A DNA stretch of 64,000 bases, taken from assembly GCF_032854445.1 (NCBI RefSeq), contig NC_088305.1, positions 22,852,955 to 22,916,954 of the forward strand, given 5' to 3'. The position numbers were made by a program, and so were the translations under genes. Position 1 is the first letter of the stretch. The number at the start of each line of letters is the position of its first letter. Positions 58,963 through 64,000 of the stretch are shown one piece after another. The stretch comes from Liolophura sinensis (taxonomy: Eukaryota; Mollusca; Polyplacophora; Chitonida; Chitonidae). Under the pieces are notes generated by a model. The model had not been told where the DNA came from. It ran no database searches and worked only from the letters and a program-made list of their open reading frames with translations.

Positions 58963-59259
58963 TAGAACTTAAATCATGTCTACGCAACAGGGGCTATCCA
59001 GAAGGATTAATTGACAAAGGAATTAGGACCGTTGTGAATACCTTACCATTTCTAAAAAACAGTGACAGGGTGACAAATATTCTAGCCAAATCTAAGGTCA
59101 ATAATTGCAAACGACAGGCCCTAAGCCTCAAAAAAATGTTAACTCGCGCTCACTTTCAGAAAAAAAACTCCAGCAGTTTCTAAATGCAATAAACCTAGAT
59201 GTGGAGCAAGTATACACATGTCAGAAGGATCAAGCTTTTAGTTTGAGAGAGAAATTTCT

Positions 59260-59586
59260 TTGTTTAATGTAAAATTTGACATGTGCTGCACTGTAAAAAA
59301 TGTTGTATATGCACTTGTTTGCATGGGATGTGACAAACAATATATTGGCCAGACCTCAGATCTCCGCTCCAGATTGACGCTGCATCGACAACATATCAAC
59401 AACGAGGAATGTTGTCATCTTCCAATCAGCAAGCACATACGCTCATGCACATTGTCATTGACTCCCTCGCTTAAAGTCTTTCCATTTTATAAAGTATTAG
59501 ATGGAAATCAAGCCACCTTATATGTAAAAGAAACTTTCTTCATAAATAAATACAACCCATGTCTCAATGGTAGTCATCGGAGCTAA
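59260..59586 (+). pseudogene. GIY-YIG endonuclease domain of the Penelope-like element
   Basis: 108 codons to a TAA, ending in NGSHRS. VVYAL (15-19) stands for GIY and YIGQT (28-32) for YIG. A CxxC pair (C21, C24) lies between them, as in the Penelope-type subgroup. R38 in LRSRLTLHRQHI, E91 in LYVKETFF and N96 in INKYNPCLN match the conserved catalytic Arg, Glu and Asn. The domain would nick target DNA for target-primed reverse transcription. It looks intact but is separated from the reverse transcriptase by frame breaks. Confidence 0.85.
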
Positions 59587-60033
59587 CATCGTATCTCATA
59601 TGATCAGGTACCACATGCTTGTATAATTTATGTTGGTTAATTTTGTCAAATCAGTTCATTTTTATTACTCATTGTATATATTATACATTGTATATGTACA
59701 AATATTATGTCACAGATTATCCGCCGGGTCATCTGTTCGATGCTAGTAAAGACGCATCATCACAAGTCGTCCTGCGGATAGACACCCATAGGTACTGATT
59801 TTTCTATTGTTCGCTACTTAACAGTTTTATACATGTCGACCTGGTTCCCAGCAACAATTAATCTATGTATTATGCCATGTAACTAAAACACTGCTTGTTT
59901 TGATATATACGCAACATTTTCCTTAGTTACTGGTAACACATATCCTATATAAAGACCTCTATTCATATTCCTTGAAAATAACATGAAGTTTAAAACTGAA
60001 GTTGGAATATAGCAGAATGTAGAAAGTTAAGAA

Positions 60034-60180
60034 GTCTACATTTCGTGGACGTGTGGTACGTGTAACAGGTCATTTAATCTTGGTCAACGGGGGGCATATC
60101 CCGCCTATAAGAAATTGTTCCAGATGGGCCAATATTTTATTGTTGTCTGTAACAAATCAGTGTTGCTGCGTAAAACGTGT
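60034..60180. other. Spacer between Penelope-like element and satellite
   Basis: Nothing recognised. Confidence 0.35.
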
Positions 60181-60793
60181 AGTCTACAGACCACAGAGAT
60201 AGTCTACAGACCACAGAGATAGTCTACAGACCACAGAGATAGTCTACAGACCACAGAGATAGTCTACAGACCACAGAGATAGTCTACAGACCACAGAGAT
60301 AGTCTACAGACCACAGAGATAGTCTACAGACCACAGAGATAGTCTACAGACCACAGAGATAGTCTACAGACCACAGAGATAGTCTACAGACCACAGAGAT
60401 AGTCTACAGACCACAGAGATAGTCTACAGACCACAGAGATAGTCTACAAACCACAGAGATAGTCTACAAACCACAGAGATAGTCTACAAACCACAGAGAT
60501 AGTCTACAAACCACAGAGATAGTCTACAAACCACAGAGATAGTCTACAAACCACAGAGATAGTCTACAAACCACAGAGATACTCTACAAACCACAGAGAT
60601 ACTCTACAAACCACAGAGATACTCTACAAACCACAGAGATACTCTACAAACCACAGAGATACTCTACAAACCACAGAGATAGTCTACAAACCACAGAGAT
60701 AGTCTACAAACCACAGAGATAGTCTACAAACCACAGAGATAGTCTACAAACCACAGAGATAGTCTACAAACCACAGAGATAGTCTACAAACCA
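60181..60793. repeat. 20-bp satellite, 30.6 units in sequence blocks
   Basis: Unit agtctacagaccacagagat. Units 1-13 (60181-60440) carry 'acaga'; the rest carry 'acaaa'. Five units (60581-60680) additionally read 'actctacaaa'. There are no spacers between units, so this is not a CRISPR array. Confidence 0.98.
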
Positions 60794-60794
60794 G

Positions 60795-60949
60795 CTGTGC
60801 TGGCTTCCTCTCCGGCAGTACGTGGAAAGGCCAGGCAGCAATCTGCCCGGTTTCCTCCCACCATTATGCTGGTCGCCGTCGTGTAAATGAAATATTCTTG
60901 AGTTTGAATACGGCGTAAAACGCCAATTAAATCAATAAATAAACAAATA
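60795..60949 (+). mobile_element. SINE2, body and tail
   Basis: It begins 'tgtgctggcttcctctccgg', passes 'ctgcccggtttcctcccacc' and 'aatgaaatattcttgag', and ends 'cggcgtaaaacgccaattaa' with an A/T-rich tail. It abuts the satellite. Confidence 0.87.
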
Positions 60950-61272
60950 GTTTACAAACACTGCTGCGTAAGAACAAAGAATTAGGTGTTTTGTACAGCC
61001 TAGAACCGATTTGTTTAGTCGATGAATGTTTCTCCTGATCAGAGCTTAATGCCTTGTTCGCGTTCAAGCAGAATCCTGCAAAGCTTGAAATAGGTGGTGA
61101 AATAGATAAATAAACAAATTTAGAGGGAAATGCACCACGATGATGTAACATACCAAATGGATATGTGTTCACGTCATGACTGGATAAAATTAATTAAGGC
61201 CATACATTTGACGCGTTACGGTAAGTAGCTTATCCAACCCACATGGCCAGGTCCCACCTTCATCTGAGGTCA
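60950..61272. other. Spacer ending in the SINE1 target site
   Basis: Nothing recognised except the 13-bp target-site copy tcatctgaggtca at 61260-61272. Confidence 0.5.
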
Positions 61273-61608
61273 CCGGCCCGGATAGCACAGTTGGTAGAGC
61301 GTCCGCTTCGGGACCGGTAGATCAAGGATCCTTGATCGAGTCACACCTAAGACTTTAAAAGAGGAAGTTGTAACTTCCTCGCTTGGCGTTCAGTATGAAG
61401 GGGATAATGCAACGACTGGTTGACCCGTATCAGTATAATGGCTCGGGCGGGGCAGCTAACTTGCCTTCGGTAAGTCGTCTCAGTGAAGCGGCCCTAATTA
61501 AAAGAGCGGTGGAAATCTGTCCTGCAACAAGGAGGTACATTACACGTACATGCACCTTAATGATTCCTTCGTCGTCCGACGTTAAACCCCAAGCACTCAC
61601 TCACTCAC
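61273..61608 (+). mobile_element. SINE1, full length with target-site duplication
   Basis: 336 bp flanked by identical 13-bp repeats (tcatctgaggtca at 61260-61272 and 61609-61621). The tRNA-like head starts 'ccggcccggatagcacagtt', with A-box-like 'gcacagttggtagagcg' and B-box-like 'gatcgagtcac'. The central body has 'ggaagttgtaacttcctcgc' and 'gtatcagtataatggctcgg', and the tail is (actc)n. The perfect duplication marks a recent insertion. It is transcribed, if at all, by RNA polymerase III and mobilised by a partner LINE. Confidence 0.93.
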
Positions 61609-61633
61609 TCATCTGAGGTCAGCTGCCAAAAAC

Positions 61634-64000
61634 TTGAATACGACTCGATTGGGGTTGGGTAGGGAATAGACTTGGTCAAGGTACGAGTTTACAGGTGTAT
61701 CTGCCCTGTACACTTCGCTAATTCCCTTTTGGACTTGAGTAAATTGGGTAAAACTAATCTTAGCATACTTGTGTACACAGGATGATGCCCCAAACTGTAG
61801 GTTGATATTAAATGCATTGGTGATATTTGCCATTTAACATATACAGAACCTATGTCAATCAATCAATCCATGTTGGCCCATGAGTACAGAAATGAGTGAA
61901 GGTTCTACTACTAATGCAGTCTTTAGGCTACCAACGTTTGCTTATATATGCATGTAAATTATTAGGTTAACTCGTACCTACACAAACTCGTACTTTGACA
62001 AACGTCTGACCCAACATTAGTCCAATCCTACGTAGTTATGGCTTAAATGACAACACGTTGCCATATGTTATTTGATTGCTGTGCTGTTCATTGTGCTCAG
62101 TGATGTTTCACTTAGAGCCTGCTTTGATAATGACGATGTTAAATGACTGGGTTAGATTCTTTAGCCTATTATCAAACGTGCACATCAGAAGAAATAATAT
62201 AGACAGGACTGACTGATGTTAGTGTTTGTGTTTGTAAGAGTACGAGTTGCCCTGTAGACTAAAAAACCATGTCTTCACATCAATCGATCTGATGAATTAA
62301 ATACAGAGCATGGTTCACAAGAGGAATCATCCAAGATAACTGGCTCAAAACTGTTGGCCATATAGTCCAAGATATGCAGTCGAGTTGAACTGTATTCTCG
62401 CTTCAATATTTCTATAGAGCGGGTTTTTATAAAACACAGAGAAAAATTGTTGATCAACCTACATGCGTTCACGTACATGTCATATATCGATATGTTCTGG
62501 ATTACCCAAAACATTAAGGTTACCGATAGAGCATTACCATACATGTGTTTAACAATTTCCATCGCGGGTCCGTACTGACTAAATATGTGCTCTTATTCAA
62601 TACATTTTTTTTGAAACAAAAAAAATTGTTAATGTCGTTTCTTTCGCAGGTAAATTAAAGATAGACTAACGAGTACGGTATTTTCGTGTGCACTGATGGC
62701 CGAACAGCACCGTAATCTATCTTCCCTAATCAATGAATGGATTCCCACAAGCTTTGGACCAAGGCGATCATATCTGATGTTTCATGGTAAGATGCAGACA
62801 ATGGAATATGAGAACACAGGAAATTAAACTTACCCATCTAGTGAGACGAAATGATGTCATGCTGAGACGTCCTCAAGACCGCAATCATGTGGTTCCCGGC
62901 AGCTGGATTGTATTATAGTGGAAGTCCGTGGACAGGCACATGGGTACACATCACATGACCCTGACAGGGACAATCTGTTGGCCGCTTTGCTTCTTTTCTA
63001 ACATGTCCAGAAACACGCGTTACCTTGGATATATCGAGCGGTCGCCCGTCTGTCCACTAGTTAAGCTATATTCCAATACACACACAGCAGAATGACCAAA
63101 CGCGCGGCCTCTTACTTTATTACTCCATTTTGACGACAACTGTACGTATGCTCACGTGGCGCTAATTCTTTTCATCTGTCGACTTTTTAAATGAAACCCA
63201 AGACCTACTCAACTTTAGTTTTGATTATTGACAACTGGGAAAAAATTCTCAGATGAAAACCGGTTATCAGAGAGTGTCGTCCAGACACCTGCGGTCAGCA
63301 CAGGTGGTCATGAACCACTAACCACGGGGTAAGCGTATGTCAGTGCCGTAGGAAGTATGACGAGAGGCGTACTTCAAAACAGGCTAGGATAGGGAACATA
63401 TGCTATATGCTACACTCCTTATAGGCCAGATTTTCAACCAAACCAAGTTAAAATGATATAAATGTCATCATACAGTATATTTAATGCTCGTCTCACTGCC
63501 ATGGAATTCATCTGAATCCTCTGTCAAAACATGTCGTGGAATTTGCTCCAACAGATCAACAAACTGCGATTTGCAATATTATTGGTGAGATATTTAAAAT
63601 GTCATTAAAAGCGAATCTGTCAAAATTTCTATTCAAATTTGGTATCAGAAATTTATAATTTCGTTTCATGTAGGCCTTATTCAGCATTTAATGCGGTGGG
63701 AATCTTGCAAAAAGCCTTTAAAAGACAAAGCCAACAGATTTCTAGATCCTTTTTCACAATCATAACCCCGACTTAAATCAGTTTTGATATAAGCGATTAA
63801 TTAACATATTTCTAAAACGCAAGAGAGAGAAACGTTAACATAACACAAACGTATACACTCTCTGTCGAAGAAGCAGAGATGTGATACAGCTATATATGCA
63901 CCTGTGAATTCATATGTGTACCACTATATCATTTTTTTATAAGAAAGCGGTGACAGTGCCTTGACTTTTTTAGTCCGTTTTAGGTTAGTGATCTTCGCTT
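61634..64000. repeat. Tandem duplication unit 2, left part (window ends inside it)
   Basis: Co-linear with 54400-56768 to the last base of the window. Differences seen: a T-run length change with one substitution near 62605, and single substitutions near 62963, 63279 and 63391. Confidence 0.93.
63924..64000 (-). CDS. Gene E: 3' end of a fifth glycosyltransferase-like copy
   Basis: These 77 bases are identical to 56692-56768 and encode the last 24 or so residues of gene D in the minus direction, ending in SYKKMI and a TAG. The rest of the gene would lie beyond the right edge. Because unit 2 is co-linear with unit 1 up to this point, an intact near-identical copy of D is expected there, but this cannot be seen. 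Confidence 0.65.
   Translation of the reverse strand, partial: AKITNLKRTKKVKALSPLSYKKMI

Larger units (their letters stand above)
57838..60033 (+). mobile_element. Penelope-like retroelement with about 430-bp inverted terminal arms
   Basis: 57838-58271 and 59591-60033 are reverse complements of each other with moderate divergence: 'aattatacaagcatgtggta' at 58231-58250 pairs with 'taccacatgcttgtataatt' at 59609-59628, and 'ttcatgttattttcaaggaa' pairs near 59968-59988. Between them lies 1.3 kb with a reverse transcriptase and a GIY-YIG endonuclease in the order typical of Penelope-like elements, which often carry terminal repeats in inverted orientation. The reverse-transcriptase N-terminus is missing, so the internal part is 5'-truncated. 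Confidence 0.85.
54400..61633. repeat. Tandem duplication unit 1 (7,234 bp)
   Basis: The sequence from 54400 ('ttgaatacgactcgattggg') reappears from 61634 and is followed to the window end (54400-56768 against 61634-64000). About five differences are visible in 2.37 kb. Because the second copy starts exactly where the first would end, the simplest reading is head-to-tail tandem duplication with a 7,234-bp unit containing gene D, the Penelope-like element, the 20-bp satellite, SINE2 and SINE1. Confidence 0.85.

Noticed and set aside
60181-60793. CRISPR array
   Set aside because: Units are directly adjacent, with no spacers, in animal DNA.
61273-61345. Functional tRNA gene
   Set aside because: The head is fused to a SINE body with an (actc)n tail and target duplication, and the B-box is degenerate.

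Overview
The window is animal nuclear DNA. It has no operons, its coding pieces are spliced, and most of it is tandem repeats and transposable elements. Two tRNA-derived SINE families dominate. Their tail and body sequences (a tail reading 'gtaaaacaccaatcaaataa' and an (actc)n tail after 'gacgttaaacccc') are, to my knowledge, typical of molluscs and related lophotrochozoans. A mollusc, or possibly a brachiopod, is therefore the likely source; this is recognition, not a search result.

Layout. 0-10 kb: a SINE head, a 47-bp minisatellite, two arrays of a 60-bp satellite, several SINE2 copies, a short candidate exon at 4.5 kb and a candidate terminal exon on the minus strand at 8.9-9.2 kb. 10-26 kb: a direct segmental duplication of about 6 kb (10200-16320 and 18482-24405) carrying MITE-like elements, (TA)n tracts and a decayed open reading frame of unknown type, then a third locus holding fragments of the same repeats. 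27-28 kb: gene A. 29.4-31.1 kb: a nearly complete Tc1-type DNA transposon whose transposase is broken by one stop codon, ending in a palindromic (TA)n structure. 31.7-35.6 kb: nested SINEs, a 49-bp tandem repeat and a 54-bp minisatellite. 35.8-36.8 kb: gene B. 38-49 kb: SINEs, a decayed CR1/Jockey-like LINE, a 51-bp minisatellite and a reverse-transcriptase relic. 49.9-51.0 kb: gene C, frameshifted. 51.2-51.8 kb: a 21-bp repeat. 54.4-64.0 kb: one unit of a head-to-tail tandem duplication (period 7,234 bp) holding gene D, a Penelope-like retroelement with inverted terminal arms and a GIY-YIG endonuclease, and a 20-bp satellite. The next unit starts at 61634 and shows the last codons of a fifth gene copy (E) at the right edge.

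The only convincing host genes are the five related copies A-E. Each has one large coding exon behind a conserved 3' splice site. Each intact copy predicts a type II membrane protein with a lumenal, probably nucleotide-sugar-dependent glycosyltransferase-like domain (NAD-x-Y in place of DxD, a GSHDSFLF block, a GSEN block and an NPCKK..HHLH block). I do not know a named family for them. The copies look like a locally expanding cluster in which duplication, frameshift decay and element insertion are all visible. The long open frames inside the tandem arrays are mostly by-products of repeat units whose length is a multiple of three and which lack stop codons.
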